Positions 1 through 9,439 of a stretch of DNA of 64,000 bases are shown in pieces. The notes under the pieces were generated by a model that was given only the letters and a program-made list of their open reading frames with translations, ran no database searches and was not told the origin of the DNA. Location: contig CAZWRK010000004.1 in the NCBI GenBank assembly GCA_964635875.1, positions 1 through 64,000 on the forward strand, written 5' to 3'. This stretch comes from CAZWRK01 sp964635875 (lineage in GTDB: Bacteria; Pseudomonadota; Gammaproteobacteria; Burkholderiales; Aquaspirillaceae). Numbering within the stretch: position 1 is the first letter of the stretch; the number at the start of each line of letters is the position of its first letter. A program made the translations under genes and the position numbers.

Positions 1-1315
1 GGTCATCGTGCAATACGGCGGCCAAACACCGTTGAAATTGGCGCGCGCGCTCGAAGCGAACGGTGTGCCGATTATCGGTACCACGCCAGATATGATTGAC
101 TGCGCAGAAGACCGCGAGCGTTTCCAAAAACTGCTGGCCGATTTGAGCCTGAAGCAGCCGCCGAACCGCACTGCACGGGCACCGGCAGAAGCGATTCAGT
201 TAGCGGCTGAAATTGGTTATCCGCTGGTGGTTCGTCCGTCGTATGTGTTGGGCGGTCGCGCGATGGAAATCGTGCACGAGCAAGCGGATCTTGAGCGCTA
301 TATGCGTGAAGCGGTCAAAGTCTCGAACGACAGCCCCGTGTTGCTGGATCGCTTCTTGAATGATGCGATTGAAGTCGATGTTGATGCGATTAGTGATGGC
401 GAGCGCGTCATTATTGGCGGCATCATGCAGCATATTGAGCAAGCGGGTGTGCATTCGGGTGACTCGGGTTGCTCGTTGCCGCCGTACAGTTTGTCGGCTG
501 AGCTACAAGACGAAATCCGTCGCCAGACCATTGCAATGGCGAAAGCGCTGAATGTTGTGGGTTTGATGAACGTGCAGTTTGCGATTCAGAAGGACACCAT
601 TTACGTCTTAGAGGTGAATCCACGCGCCTCCCGTACTGTGCCGTTTGTTTCTAAGGTAACAGGGCAGCCTTTGGCAAAAATTGCTGCACGTTGCATGGCC
701 GGCATTGGTCTGGATGCACAAGGTGTCGCGGGTGAAGTGGTTCCGCCATACTTTGCTGTCAAAGAAGCGGTCTTCCCGTTCATCAAATTCCCGGGCGTCG
801 ATACGATTCTTGGGCCAGAAATGAAGTCGACCGGCGAAGTGATGGGGGTCGGTACGACCTTTGCCGAAGCCTATGTCAAAGCGCAAATCGGTGCGGGCGA
901 GCGTTTGCCGAAATCTGGCAAAGTCTTCCTCTCTGTGCGTGAAAGCGATAAAGCCGGTGTCGCCGATGTAGCGCGTCAGCTGCTGGCATTGGGCTTTGAG
1001 CTGGTCGCGACCCGTGGAACAGCGTTGGCCATTAAAGAGGCCGGCTTGGCTGTGACACAGGTGAATAAAGTCGCTGAAGGTCGTCCACATATTGTGGATA
1101 TGATCAAAAACGGTGAGATTGCCTTGGTGATCAATACCGTTGATGAAAAACGCCAAGCAATTCATGACAGCTACTCGATTCGCCGCTTTGCTTTACAAGC
1201 ACGCATTCCTCAGTTCACGACACTGGCTGGCGCACGCGCCATTTGTGTCGGGATGGCGCACTTGGATGAGCTGGACGTATATGGCTTGCAAGCGCTGCAA
1301 TCTCGCTTGGTGTGA
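1..1315 (+). CDS. carB: Carbamoyl-phosphate synthase large subunit, C-terminal part (5' cut by window edge)
   Basis: The frame is already open at the window edge and reads [14 protein letters not shown], a CarB signature, so the true start lies upstream. About 437 of the usual roughly 1070 residues are present. They cover the second ATP-grasp (carbamoyl-phosphate forming) domain, with the conserved stretches [16 protein letters not shown] and [17 protein letters not shown], and then the C-terminal MGS-like allosteric domain from about residue 300, which in this family binds UMP and ornithine. With CarA the enzyme makes carbamoyl phosphate from glutamine, bicarbonate and ATP in the cytoplasm, for pyrimidine and arginine synthesis. 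The next gene, greA, appears to have its own promoter, so carB probably ends its transcription unit here. No truncation or frameshift is visible in the part present. Confidence 0.97.
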   Translation, partial: VIVQYGGQTPLKLARALEANGVPIIGTTPDMIDCAEDRERFQKLLADLSLKQPPNRTARAPAEAIQLAAEIGYPLVVRPSYVLGGRAMEIVHEQADLERYMREAVKVSNDSPVLLDRFLNDAIEVDVDAISDGERVIIGGIMQHIEQAGVHSGDSGCSLPPYSLSAELQDEIRRQTIAMAKALNVVGLMNVQFAIQKDTIYVLEVNPRASRTVPFVSKVTGQPLAKIAARCMAGIGLDAQGVAGEVVPPYFAVKEAVFPFIKFPGVDTILGPEMKSTGEVMGVGTTFAEAYVKAQIGAGERLPKSGKVFLSVRESDKAGVADVARQLLALGFELVATRGTALAIKEAGLAVTQVNKVAEGRPHIVDMIKNGEIALVINTVDEKRQAIHDSYSIRRFALQARIPQFTTLAGARAICVGMAHLDELDVYGLQALQSRLV

Positions 1316-1368
1316 TGTGATATGAGACCGGATTTAATGGGTTAAGCACGCAGAATATGGGCGGGTCT

Positions 1369-1397
1369 TTGATAGCATCTGCATTTGCAGGTACAAT
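1369..1397 (+). promoter_or_regulatory. Sigma-70-type promoter for greA
   Basis: TTGATA (1369-1374) and TACAAT (1392-1397) are separated by exactly 17 bp, each hexamer matching the sigma-70 consensus at 5 of 6 positions. Transcription would start near 1404, about 16 nt before the hairpin at 1420-1445 and 88 nt before the greA start codon. This is a sequence match only. Confidence 0.6.
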
Positions 1398-1419
1398 CGC
1401 CCATTAAATCCATATGCAT

Positions 1420-1457
1420 GAGCCGCCGTGAGTCCACGGCGGCTCACGTTTTTTTTT
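1420..1457 (+). terminator. Intrinsic terminator in the greA leader
   Basis: A perfect 11-bp GC-rich stem (1420-1430 with 1435-1445, loop AGTC) is followed by ACG and nine T (1449-1457). It lies between the predicted greA promoter and the greA start, so it may act as an attenuator of greA as well as the carB terminator. Confidence 0.85.
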
Positions 1458-1491
1458 GAAGGAGCGGCAGCTAGGCCGCTGTGAGGAAGAC

Positions 1492-1968
1492 ATGATCAAA
1501 GTTCCGTTGACCGTGGTCGGTGCCGAACAACTTAAGGCCGAACTACAAAGACTTAAAAGCATCGAAAGACCTTCTGTGATTGCTGCAATTGCCGAGGCGC
1601 GCTCGCATGGCGATCTTTCTGAGAATGCCGAGTATGACGCGGCTAAAGAGCGCCAAGCATTTGTCGAAGGCCGGATTGCGGATATCGAAGGCAAGCTCTC
1701 CAATGCGCAAGTGATTGATCCATCGTCTATTGATGCCGAAGGCCGGATTGTTTTTGGTGCGACAGTCGATCTAACTGATTTAGAAACCGATGACAATGTG
1801 ACCTATCAAATTGTCGGTGACGATGAGGCGGACATTAAATTAGGTAAAGTTTCGGTCAATTCGCCGATCGCACGCGCATTGATTGGTAAAGAGTTGGGCG
1901 ATGTGGCTGAGGTGCAAGCACCCGGCGGCGTTCGCGAGTACGAAATTCTGGATGTGCGTTATCTATAA
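1492..1968 (+). CDS. greA: Transcription elongation factor GreA
   Basis: The product is 158 residues, the standard GreA length. An N-terminal antiparallel coiled coil (about residues 1-75) carries the conserved region [19 protein letters not shown], whose acidic tip residues in GreA coordinate Mg for transcript cleavage by RNA polymerase. A C-terminal FKBP-like domain (about 80-158) follows and ends [10 protein letters not shown]. GreA enters the secondary channel of stalled RNA polymerase and stimulates cleavage of backtracked RNA. The open frame extends 36 bases further upstream, but ATG 1492 is chosen because GAGGAAG sits about 6 bases before it and the length then fits the family. The gene is preceded by its own promoter and a leader terminator, so its expression is probably attenuated. 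It ends convergently with yhbY. Confidence 0.96.
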   Translation: MIKVPLTVVGAEQLKAELQRLKSIERPSVIAAIAEARSHGDLSENAEYDAAKERQAFVEGRIADIEGKLSNAQVIDPSSIDAEGRIVFGATVDLTDLETDDNVTYQIVGDDEADIKLGKVSVNSPIARALIGKELGDVAEVQAPGGVREYEILDVRYL

Positions 1969-2004
1969 AGTTTTTTGGATGATGGGTGTGAAGATCATAA
2001 AAAA

Positions 2005-2040
2005 ACAGCCGCTGCATAATGCTACGGCTGTCTATTTTTA
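2005..2040. terminator. Bidirectional terminator between greA and yhbY
   Basis: Stem ACAGCCG (2005-2011) pairs with CGGCTGT (2025-2031). A run of A precedes it and TCTATTTTTA follows, so it can terminate greA on the plus strand and read-through on the minus strand. Confidence 0.65.
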
Positions 2041-2042
2041 TT

Positions 2043-2082
2043 GATCAAAAAACGAAGTGCGGTTTAGCCGCGCTTCTTTTTT
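2043..2082 (-). terminator. Terminator overlapping the yhbY stop codon
   Basis: GAAGCGCGG (minus strand, 2076-2068) pairs with CCGCACTTC (2062-2054) with one G-U pair. The yhbY TAA stop lies in the loop, and GTTTTTTGATC follows on the minus strand. Six T after the stem on the plus strand (2077-2082) make it potentially bidirectional. Confidence 0.6.
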
Positions 2083-2381
2083 GTCTTGGGTAGCTCAATG
2101 CGATTTTTGTCGCTAGGGCGGTAGACGATGAGAAGCTTGCCGATGTGCTGGACCGGAGCGGCATCGAGATCATCACAAATTTGATCAAAAATCGCGCTGC
2201 GTGCGGCACGATCGTCGCCCAATACACGAATCTTGATGAGTTCATGTGCATCTAAGCTGACGGCAATTTCACGGATGACCGAATCGGCTAATCCGTTGTT
2301 GCCGATCATGACAACTGGGCTGAGTCCATGAGCCAGCCCCTTCAGGTATTGACGTTGTTCTGCTGACAGTTCAATTTTCAT
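2064..2381 (-). CDS. yhbY: YhbY-type RNA-binding protein (CRM domain)
   Basis: A 105-residue protein consisting almost entirely of one CRM domain. It has the characteristic N-terminal segment [19 protein letters not shown] and the GNNG loop at about residues 27-30 (GxxG RNA-binding loop), followed by a basic C-terminal tail KTKKKRG. YhbY proteins associate with precursors of the large ribosomal subunit; the exact role is not settled. It is divergently transcribed from rlmE across 43 bp, the same arrangement as in Escherichia coli, where yhbY also faces rlmE-ftsH. Family assignment is firm; function is from the family. Confidence 0.92.
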   Translation of the reverse strand: MKIELSAEQRQYLKGLAHGLSPVVMIGNNGLADSVIREIAVSLDAHELIKIRVLGDDRAARSAIFDQICDDLDAAPVQHIGKLLIVYRPSDKNRIELPKTKKKRG

Positions 2382-2424
2382 TATCTATTCTGCAAATATC
2401 GGTTTCAAAAGGCGATTTTACTGT

Positions 2425-3042
2425 ATGGCCCGATCTAAGACCAGTTCCGCTTGGCTCAATGAGCATGTTCATGATTTCTGGGTGAATCAAGCCCAAAAAG
2501 ACGGTTACCGCGCTCGATCTGCGTACAAATTGTTAGAAATTCACGAAAAAGACCGTCTGATCCAGCCTGGAATGCGGGTCGTGGATTTGGGGGCTGCGCC
2601 AGGCAGCTGGTCGCAAATTGCTTCGCAGCTGGTAGGCCCTCATGGGCAAGTGATCGCATTGGATATTTTGCCGATGGATCCTTTGCCGAATGTGGACTTT
2701 ATTCAGGGTGATTTTCGTGAAGATGCTGTTTTAGCCGAGTTGGTCGCACGCTTGGAGGGACATCAGATAGATCTTGTCATTTCAGATATTGCCCCCAATA
2801 TGTCTGGCAACCGTTCGACTGACCAAGCAAGAAGCCACTATCTCGTCGAGTTGGCCTTGATGTTTGCTCAAGACCATCTTCGACCAGGGGGCAGCTTCTT
2901 GGTTAAGGTGTTTCAAGGGAGCGAATTCAATGCGTTTTTGAGTGAAATGCGAGACACTTTCTCTGAAGTATTGAGCCGAAAACCGAAAGCATCACGGGAT
3001 CGCTCAAGCGAAATTTACTTGTTGGGGCGAGGTCGACGCTGA
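2425..3042 (+). CDS. rlmE: 23S rRNA (uridine-2552 2'-O)-methyltransferase
   Basis: 205 residues, the usual RlmE/FtsJ length. The SAM-binding motif [12 protein letters not shown] is at residues 53-64. The K-D-K-E catalytic tetrad of 2'-O-methyltransferases is complete: K35 (RSAYKLLE), D121 ([10 protein letters not shown]), K161 (FLVKVFQG) and E196 (SSEIYLL). It uses SAM to methylate U2552 in the A-loop of 23S rRNA, a late step in 50S assembly. It is the first gene of the rlmE-ftsH-folP-glmM cluster, with 91 bp before ftsH. AAAGG upstream of ATG 2425 is the likely ribosome-binding site. Nothing unusual is seen. Confidence 0.96.
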   Translation: MARSKTSSAWLNEHVHDFWVNQAQKDGYRARSAYKLLEIHEKDRLIQPGMRVVDLGAAPGSWSQIASQLVGPHGQVIALDILPMDPLPNVDFIQGDFREDAVLAELVARLEGHQIDLVISDIAPNMSGNRSTDQARSHYLVELALMFAQDHLRPGGSFLVKVFQGSEFNAFLSEMRDTFSEVLSRKPKASRDRSSEIYLLGRGRR

Positions 3043-3133
3043 CAGGGTTGGGTTCAGTGTTTAAACTGACAATAGTGATGCAGCCATCTGGCTGTACGGA
3101 CATGCAGGAACAAGGTAGGGAAGGAGTCGCCTC

Positions 3134-5053
3134 TTGAACAACATTGGCAAGAATATCGCGATCTGGGTGATCATTGGTCTGATTTTAATGACTGTTTTCA
3201 ATCAGTTCAGCCGCCGCCAAGATAGCCAAAATCTGGTGGAATATTCGCAATTTATTACTGAACTGGAAGCGGGGCGGGTGCAAGCCGTCTCGATCGAAGG
3301 TCATCCCCTCCGTGGGCAATGGCTAAAGGGGCGCTACTCTGGTGGTGGCTCGTTTAGCACTTACGCGCCCTACGATCCTCAACTCGTCAACGACTTGATC
3401 AAGCACAATGTCCGCTTCTCGGCCAAGCCTGAAGAAGAGCCTTCGTTCTTGATGAGCCTGTTTGTGAGCTGGTTCCCCATGTTGCTCTTGATCGGCGTTT
3501 GGGTGTTCTTCATGCGTCAGATGCAAGGTGGTGGCAAGGGCGGCGGTGCATTCTCCTTTGGTAAAAGCAAAGCGCGGATGCTCGACCAAGACACCAACAC
3601 CGTGACCTTCGCTGACGTTGCTGGTTGCGATGAAGCCAAAGAAGAAGTCAAAGAGATTGTTGATTACCTGCGTGATCCCTCACGCTATCAAAGCCTAGGC
3701 GGTCGGATTCCGCGCGGCATTTTGCTTTGCGGCTCGCCGGGTACTGGTAAAACCTTGCTCGCAAAAGCCATTGCGGGCGAAGCAAAAGTGCCGTTCTTCT
3801 CGATCTCCGGTTCTGACTTTGTCGAAATGTTTGTCGGTGTGGGGGCTGCACGGGTTCGCGACATGTTCGAGAACGCCAAGAAAAACTCCCCTTGCATCAT
3901 CTTCATCGATGAAATTGATGCAGTTGGTCGCCAGCGTGGTGCCGGCGTCGGCGGGGGCAATGATGAGCGTGAACAAACCTTGAACCAATTGCTGGTCGAA
4001 ATGGATGGTTTCGAGAGCAATACGACTGTGATTGTGATCGCCGCGACCAACCGTCCTGATGTTCTCGATCCTGCATTACAACGTCCTGGCCGTTTCGACC
4101 GCCAGGTGGTGGTGCCGCTGCCGGATATTCGTGGTCGCGAGCAAATTTTGAATGTTCACGTTCGTAAAGTACCGATCGCAAACGATGTTAAACCTGAGCT
4201 GATTGCCCGTGGTACACCGGGTTTCTCGGGTGCCGATTTAGCAAACCTTGTCAACGAAGCCGCCTTGTTTGCTGCGCGTCGCAATAAGCGCTTGGTGGAT
4301 ATGGAAGACTTCGAAGCGGCCAAAGACAAAATCATGATGGGCGCGGAGCGTCGGTCGATGGTGATGAGCGATGAAGAAAAACGCAACACGGCGTATCACG
4401 AGTCGGGTCATGCGGTTGTCGCAAAATTGCTACCGAAATCCGATCCGGTTCATAAAGTGACGATTATTCCGCGTGGTCGCGCGCTCGGTTTGACCATGCA
4501 ACTGCCCGAAGAAGACCGTTACGCTTACGACCGTGGCTATTTGCTGGATCGCATCGCGATTTTGTTTGGTGGTCGAATTGCCGAAGAGCTGTTCATGAAC
4601 CAAATGACCACTGGCGCATCGAATGACTTCGAACGGGCAACACAAATGGCCCGTGATATGGTCACGCGCTACGGGATGAGCGATCGCCTCGGCCCGATGG
4701 TGTATGGCGAGAACGAAGGCGAAGTGTTCTTGGGCCGCTCTGTGACCACTCACAAAAACCTTTCTGAAGCGACCATGCAGCAGGTCGACTTGGAAATTCG
4801 CCGAATTATCGACGACCAATATGGTTTGGCGCGTCGCTTGTTAGAAGAAAACCGCGACAAAGTCGAAGCCATGACTGCGGCATTGCTTGAATGGGAAACC
4901 ATCGACGCTGAGCAGATTAATGACATCATGGCGGGCCGTCCTCCACGTCCGCCGCTGCCTTCTTCTTCAGTGATCGGCTCGGGGTCTTCTTCTGGTGGTG
5001 GCACGAGTGGTGCAAGCCCTGAATTAAGCGTTACTCCGGCACAAGAGTTGTAA
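3134..5053 (+). CDS. ftsH: ATP-dependent zinc metalloprotease FtsH
   Basis: 639 residues. Membrane segments lie at about residues 7-23 and 105-127, bounding a short periplasmic domain, followed by a Gly-rich linker. The AAA domain has Walker A GSPGTGKT (200-207), the FVG pore motif (233-235), Walker B IIFIDE (255-260) and the second region of homology around 303-324. The protease domain has the zinc motif HESGH (422-426) and a third ligand at D498. The enzyme degrades membrane proteins and short-lived cytoplasmic regulators. The start is TTG at 3134: GGAAGGAG lies 8-9 bases upstream, [11 protein letters not shown] matches the family N-terminus, and no better ATG exists. Walker A has Ser where FtsH usually has Pro (GPPGTGKT), which should be tolerated. 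The C-terminal tail is Ser/Gly-rich. Confidence 0.97.
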   Translation: MNNIGKNIAIWVIIGLILMTVFNQFSRRQDSQNLVEYSQFITELEAGRVQAVSIEGHPLRGQWLKGRYSGGGSFSTYAPYDPQLVNDLIKHNVRFSAKPEEEPSFLMSLFVSWFPMLLLIGVWVFFMRQMQGGGKGGGAFSFGKSKARMLDQDTNTVTFADVAGCDEAKEEVKEIVDYLRDPSRYQSLGGRIPRGILLCGSPGTGKTLLAKAIAGEAKVPFFSISGSDFVEMFVGVGAARVRDMFENAKKNSPCIIFIDEIDAVGRQRGAGVGGGNDEREQTLNQLLVEMDGFESNTTVIVIAATNRPDVLDPALQRPGRFDRQVVVPLPDIRGREQILNVHVRKVPIANDVKPELIARGTPGFSGADLANLVNEAALFAARRNKRLVDMEDFEAAKDKIMMGAERRSMVMSDEEKRNTAYHESGHAVVAKLLPKSDPVHKVTIIPRGRALGLTMQLPEEDRYAYDRGYLLDRIAILFGGRIAEELFMNQMTTGASNDFERATQMARDMVTRYGMSDRLGPMVYGENEGEVFLGRSVTTHKNLSEATMQQVDLEIRRIIDDQYGLARRLLEENRDKVEAMTAALLEWETIDAEQINDIMAGRPPRPPLPSSSVIGSGSSSGGGTSGASPELSVTPAQEL

Positions 5054-5078
5054 TTTTTGCCCGACTGAGTCTCAGTAG

Positions 5079-5104
5079 GCGGCGGCGTAAGCCGCCGCTT
5101 TTTT
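5079..5104 (+). terminator. Terminator after ftsH
   Basis: GCGGCGGC (5079-5086) pairs with GCCGCCGC (5091-5098) across a GTAA loop and is followed by six T. It lies between ftsH and folP, so folP-glmM may rely on read-through or a separate promoter. Confidence 0.8.
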
Positions 5105-5130
5105 ATTGTCTTTTTTGTAGGTGATGGATC

Positions 5131-5970
5131 ATGGCATCGACCTTTTTGCAATGTGGTCGCTTTCAACTTCCCCTTGATCGCCCTCTCGTCATGGGCATTT
5201 TGAATGTGACGCCCGATTCGTTTTCTGATGGCGGGCGTTTTCGGCAGCGAGATCGGGCCGTGCGTCATGCCGAGACCCTGATCGCCGCAGGCGCGGATAT
5301 GATTGATATTGGTGGCGAATCGACCCGCCCAAATGCCGATCCCGTATCGCTGGATGAAGAGCGTGACCGCGTCTTGCCGGTGATTGAGCAGCTGTTGAAC
5401 CACAACATTCCCCTGTCACTGGATACGCGCCGAACGGCGGTGATGAAAGCGGCCTTGTCGTTGGGCGTGGATTTGATTAATGACATTAGTGCGCTCGAAG
5501 ATGACGGCGCGTTGGCACTGTTAGCAACGTCCTCGGCGGCAGTGTGCTTAATGCACAAAAAAGGCGAGCCACAGACAATGCAGGCTGAGCCGCATTATCA
5601 CGATGTGGTCAGTGAAGTAGCCGATTATTTACAGCAGCGCGTCGATGCCGCGTGTGCGCACGGCATCGCGCCTGAACGTTTGCTGATTGATCCTGGTTTT
5701 GGTTTTGGTAAAAATCTGGCACACAACTACACCTTGTTGGCGCAATTGCAGCGCTTTAGCCAAATCGCTCCGGTATTAGCGGGTCTTTCTCGCAAGTCGA
5801 TGCTCGGTGCGGTGCTGGGTGGGGTACCACCAATTGAGCGCGTGGCGGCGAGTGTCGGGGCGGCGGTGATGGCTGCAGAGCGCGGAGCGGTGATTATCCG
5901 CGTTCATGATGTGAAAGAAACCTGCGATGCCTTAGCCGTGTGGTCTGAAATGCGTCGTTATTCTGCGTAG
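5131..5970 (+). CDS. folP: Dihydropteroate synthase
   Basis: 279 residues, full length for DHPS. Conserved motifs are [15 protein letters not shown] near residue 20 (pterin/phosphate loop), DIGGESTRP near 62, LINDISAL near 115, and [11 protein letters not shown] near 187 in the TIM barrel. It joins 7,8-dihydropterin pyrophosphate with 4-aminobenzoate to make dihydropteroate in folate synthesis and is the target of sulfonamides. I did not see an obvious insertion in the two drug-binding loops, but did not align them. A terminator stands between it and ftsH, and glmM follows after 13 bp, so folP and glmM are probably co-transcribed. Confidence 0.96.
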   Translation: MASTFLQCGRFQLPLDRPLVMGILNVTPDSFSDGGRFRQRDRAVRHAETLIAAGADMIDIGGESTRPNADPVSLDEERDRVLPVIEQLLNHNIPLSLDTRRTAVMKAALSLGVDLINDISALEDDGALALLATSSAAVCLMHKKGEPQTMQAEPHYHDVVSEVADYLQQRVDAACAHGIAPERLLIDPGFGFGKNLAHNYTLLAQLQRFSQIAPVLAGLSRKSMLGAVLGGVPPIERVAASVGAAVMAAERGAVIIRVHDVKETCDALAVWSEMRRYSA

Positions 5971-5983
5971 AAAGCTATTAATT

Positions 5984-7327
5984 ATGTCTAGAAAATATTT
6001 TGGTACCGATGGCGTGCGCGGTGAAGTGGGCAAGTTCCCGATTACGCCCGATTTTGCGTTGCGTCTCGGCTATGCGGCAGGGCGCGTTTTAGTGCGCCAT
6101 GATATGGACCATCGGCCGGGGGTCTTAATCGGAAAAGACACACGGATTTCTGGCTATATGCTCGAGGCCGCGTTACAGGCGGGTTTTGCCGCGGCAGGCG
6201 TCGATGTCTTTTTGGCGGGGCCATTGCCGACCCCCGGCATTGCCTATTTAACCCGTGCTTTGCGTTTGCAAGCAGGGGTGGTGATTTCGGCTTCGCATAA
6301 TCCGTATCACGATAATGGGATTAAATTTTTCGCCGAGGGCGGGCGCAAGCTGGATGACGCGCTCGAACTCGAAGTTGAAGCGCAGCTTGATGCGCCGTTG
6401 GAGACTTTATCGTCCGACCGCCTTGGTCGTGCCAAGCGCGTGGATGATGCTGCCGGGCGCTATATCGAATTTTGTAAAAGCGCGTTTCCCTACGACGCCG
6501 ATTTGCGTGGGTTGAAGCTGGTGGTTGACTGCGCCAATGGTGCGACCTATCACATTGCGCCGCGGGTGTTTCATGAGCTGGGGGCTGAGGTCATCGCGAT
6601 TGGAAATCAGCCGAATGGCCTGAATATCAATGAACAATGCGGGGCGACCCATCCGCGCACTTTGCAGCAGGCGGTGCTCGCGCATAATGCCGATTACGGG
6701 ATTGCCTTAGATGGTGACGGTGACCGGCTCGTGATGGTCGATAGCAAAGGCCAAGTTTATGATGGCGACCGCCTGATTTATCTAATCGCTAAAGCCAAGC
6801 AAAAATTGGGGACGCTCGGCGGCGGCGTGGTCGGCACGGTGATGACGAACATGGGCATGGAGCTGGCTTTGGCCGAACGTCACATTCCCTTTGCCCGAGC
6901 GAAGGTTGGTGACCGCTATGTCTTGGAGCAGCTCAGCGAAAAAGGTTGGCAGCTGGGTGGAGAAAGTTCCGGCCATATTTTGTGTTTAGATCGGCATACC
7001 ACCGGCGATGGCATTATTTCGTGCTTGCAGGTCTTAGACGGGTTGCGGGTGTTGCAGCAAGACATGGCGACCATTTTATCGGACTGGCAGCCGTTTCCAC
7101 AGACGTTAATTAACGTGCGTCTTCCTGAAGGCTTCGACTACCAACCTGCATGTGCATCGGCATTGGCCGAGGCGGAGCAAGCTTTGGTCGGACGTGGGCG
7201 AATTGTATTGCGCCCCAGCGGTACCGAGCCGGTAGTTCGGGTGATGGTCGAGGCCGAAGATGCCGAGCTGGCGAAACATTGGGCCACCCGCTTGGCGCAA
7301 GTCATCGAGCAAGCTTCTTTGCTTTAA
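5984..7327 (+). CDS. glmM: Phosphoglucosamine mutase
   Basis: 447 residues, full length. It starts [11 protein letters not shown]. The catalytic phosphoserine loop [11 protein letters not shown] has the key Ser at 104, directly before HNP. The metal-binding loop is DGDGDR near residue 243, and the C-terminal phosphate-binding motif [14 protein letters not shown] is near 415-430. The enzyme converts glucosamine-6-phosphate to glucosamine-1-phosphate, feeding UDP-GlcNAc for peptidoglycan and lipopolysaccharide. It lies 13 bp after folP. In E. coli the order folP-glmM-secG is found; here secG is instead with tpiA at 43.6 kb. No defects are seen. Confidence 0.97.
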   Translation: MSRKYFGTDGVRGEVGKFPITPDFALRLGYAAGRVLVRHDMDHRPGVLIGKDTRISGYMLEAALQAGFAAAGVDVFLAGPLPTPGIAYLTRALRLQAGVVISASHNPYHDNGIKFFAEGGRKLDDALELEVEAQLDAPLETLSSDRLGRAKRVDDAAGRYIEFCKSAFPYDADLRGLKLVVDCANGATYHIAPRVFHELGAEVIAIGNQPNGLNINEQCGATHPRTLQQAVLAHNADYGIALDGDGDRLVMVDSKGQVYDGDRLIYLIAKAKQKLGTLGGGVVGTVMTNMGMELALAERHIPFARAKVGDRYVLEQLSEKGWQLGGESSGHILCLDRHTTGDGIISCLQVLDGLRVLQQDMATILSDWQPFPQTLINVRLPEGFDYQPACASALAEAEQALVGRGRIVLRPSGTEPVVRVMVEAEDAELAKHWATRLAQVIEQASLL

Positions 7328-7457
7328 ATTGGCGAGTCGGGCGGCTGTGCTTTGCGCAAGTGCGTAATTCAGCTTGTGCTAACATAGCCTCCCTTCTTTA
7401 ATCAGCTTTTGCGGTGAATTTTTGTCGCAGAAAAGACCCGCGTAGCCCGGACACCGC

Positions 7458-8072
7458 ATGGATATCCTGCAATTTTTGACCGACTTTTTTACGCATTACG
7501 GCTACTTCGCTGTATTTTTTGTGTTGCTGATTTGTGGCTTTGGTGTGCCTATCCCTGAGGACATTACACTCGTCGCTGGCGGGATTATTTCTGGTTTGGG
7601 ATATACCCACGTTCACACCATGTTTGCCGTGGGCATGCTTGGGGTGTTAGCGGGTGATGCGACGATGTTTATGATCGGTCGCCATTACGGGCCGCGCGTG
7701 ATGCAGGTGCGGTTGGTCTCAAGATTTTTGACCCAAAAACGTTTTGAGCTAGTCCAAGAAAAATTTGCGCGTTATGGAAATTGGGTATTGTTCGTCGCTC
7801 GCTTTCTACCCGGTTTGCGTTCCCCGATTTTTCTGTCCGCAGGCATGAGTGGTTCGGTGCCCTTCTGGCGTTTTTTAGTCATGGATGGACTGGCTGCGGT
7901 GATTTCTGTGCCGGTGTGGGTGTATCTCGGCTACTTTGGCGCGAATAACCGAACGTGGCTGATGACGTGGATTCACCGTGGCCAATCGGGTATTTTGTTG
8001 GTGCTCGGTGTGTTGCTCGTGATGGGACTGGGCGTGTGGTGGTTCCGCCGTCGGCAGCGCAAACTGTCTTAG
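7458..8072 (+). CDS. DedA family membrane protein
   Basis: 204 residues with the SNARE-associated/DedA domain. Features are a hydrophobic N-terminus, the acidic signature GFGVPIPEDITLVAGG at about residues 28-43 (reentrant loop), GDATMFMIGRHYG, and the second signature FVARFLPGLRSPIFLSAG near 115-132 with its conserved Arg residues. Three further membrane segments follow, ending in a basic tail FRRRQRKLS. DedA proteins are inner-membrane proteins tied to envelope integrity; several are undecaprenyl phosphate or phospholipid flippases, but which activity this one has cannot be told. It is a single gene, 130 bp after glmM, with a terminator behind it. Confidence 0.92.
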   Translation: MDILQFLTDFFTHYGYFAVFFVLLICGFGVPIPEDITLVAGGIISGLGYTHVHTMFAVGMLGVLAGDATMFMIGRHYGPRVMQVRLVSRFLTQKRFELVQEKFARYGNWVLFVARFLPGLRSPIFLSAGMSGSVPFWRFLVMDGLAAVISVPVWVYLGYFGANNRTWLMTWIHRGQSGILLVLGVLLVMGLGVWWFRRRQRKLS

Positions 8073-8105
8073 TCCACTGTTTTTGTACACTCTGAGGACA
8101 ACTGA

Positions 8106-8131
8106 AACACCCCTTTTTGAGGGGTGTTTTT
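8106..8131 (+). terminator. Terminator after the DedA gene
   Basis: AACACCCC (8106-8113) pairs perfectly with GGGGTGTT (8121-8128), loop TTTTTGA, followed by T up to 8131. Confidence 0.85.
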
Positions 8132-8184
8132 GCGTGTCAATGGTGGTGACATGATCCCAAAATCCTTTTGGCTGGAGTCTGATT

Positions 8185-9353
8185 GTGAAAAACAGTATGT
8201 CGGTAGCGGCCTTTGTGGGATTTTCTTGTCTGTGGAGTGTGTCCGCATATGCCCAAAATCCGTCGCTAAAGACGGTGCCTTCTCTTTCGCAGGTGCGCGG
8301 CAAAATTGACAGTGCCAGTGGAAAAGCCATTTTTGACCAAGAAATGGCGGGCGCGCCGCGTTCTAATGGTTTTGGTGCAGACCGACCTAACGGCGTAGCT
8401 TTGGCGGATGTTGTGCGGCTTCTTCTGCCTCAGCAAAATGCCGCGCTTGCGACATTGGTCGGGGTCAAGCGTTGGCCCCAGCAGCAAGATCAATATTTGG
8501 CTTTTGTTTGTCTCGCGCCGACAGTGACCGCAAGAGATCACGCACTTCAATACAACAGCGGCCAGCCGCTGTGCAGTCCGTGGCAAGAGACGTTGGAGTC
8601 TGGCGCATCAGGAAAATATCGCATGGCGGTTGCGGTGTTGCAGCTCAATGCAGAAAAACACTTTGAGTTAGCATCGAATGTGGTTAGTTGGGCGGGTGTC
8701 GAGCGCAGTCCATTGGGGGCGCGTTGGAAGCATTCCAATCTTTTCGGTCCGCTTGGAATCAATGACGGAGACGACCCCGAGAGTGTGGCGCTGAAAGACC
8801 AGTCATTCTTTCCCAGTGATCTCTACTCATTTGACCTCGCGAACTATGCGATTGCAGAAGGCGTTGTGGCTTTTGGTCTTCGCTCTGGATTGAACGAGTC
8901 CTACTCGGGTGGTGGGGCCAATTTTCAGGTTCTGACCTTGTTTGCGATCATAGAGGGCCAGCTTCGTGTCGTTTTCTCTGAGCCGATATATGTTTTTAAG
9001 GATATGGCTGGGGATTGGAATAAAGATGNNNNNNNNNNNNNNNNNNNNNNNNNNNNNNNNNNNNNNNNNNNNNNNNNNNNNNNNNNNNNNNNNNNNNNNN
9101 NNNNNNNNNNNNNNNNNNNNNNNNNNNNTTCTCTGAGCCGATATATGTTTTTAAGGATATGGCTGGGGATTGGAATAAAGATGGCACCCGTCAGCATCAC
9201 GTCTACGAAGGTGAGAACATTCTGCGTGTTGCTCAAACAGCCCATCATGGTTATTTCGATTTAATTGTTCAGTCCAAGCAAAAAGGCTGGCGTAAGGTTT
9301 TTCAATGGGATCCGCGTGTTCTCCGGTATATGGCAACGGATGCTAAGCGCTAA
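8185..9353 (+). CDS. Exported protein of unknown function, interrupted by an assembly gap
   Basis: The frame begins at GTG 8185 with TGGAG about 8 bases upstream. The first 23 residues form a typical Sec signal peptide, with predicted cleavage after SAYA. It runs intact to the N block at 9029-9128. The 55 bases before and after the N block are identical. If they are one overlap, as I infer, removing 155 bases restores a single frame of 337 residues ending at TAA 9351-9353. If the gap is read literally the frame shifts and the C-terminus becomes nonsense. The C-terminal part has a DWNKDG motif resembling acidic calcium-loop sequences and several aromatic residues (HHGYFDL, FQWD). I do not recognise the family; a periplasmic or lipoprotein-like secreted role is the only inference possible. 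Confidence 0.75.
8974..9183 (+). repeat. 55-bp exact direct repeat flanking the N gap (assembly overlap)
   Basis: Bases 8974-9028 and 9129-9183 are identical over 55 positions, beginning TTCTCTGAGCCG and ending ATAAAGATG. The repeat abuts both edges of the N block exactly, as expected for two contig ends sharing one k-mer overlap that was not merged. Confidence 0.95.
9029..9128. other. Assembly gap of exactly 100 N
   Basis: One hundred consecutive N, the conventional placeholder for a gap of unknown size. Because both flanks end in the same 55 bases, the real gap is probably absent. Confidence 0.98.
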
Positions 9354-9439
9354 TCGCGAATGCTGCGTGCTGGACGATTGTGGCAAAGCGCTTTGAGCAC
9401 ACCATGCATACAGTGAATTAAAAGTCGTTAAAAGCACCG

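Noticed and set aside
2550..2562. ACCGTCTGAT, similar to the Neisseria DNA uptake sequence GCCGTCTGAA
   Set aside because: A single imperfect copy inside rlmE; no repeated copies or inverted pairs at terminators anywhere in the window.
4750..5403. 217-codon minus-strand frame across the ftsH-folP junction
   Set aside because: It crosses a plus-strand terminator and two well-supported genes; no family match.
9029..9264. Translation of the exported protein straight through the N block
   Set aside because: The gap is bounded by a duplicated 55-bp overlap; the literal reading leaves the downstream frame and ends in an unrelated tail.
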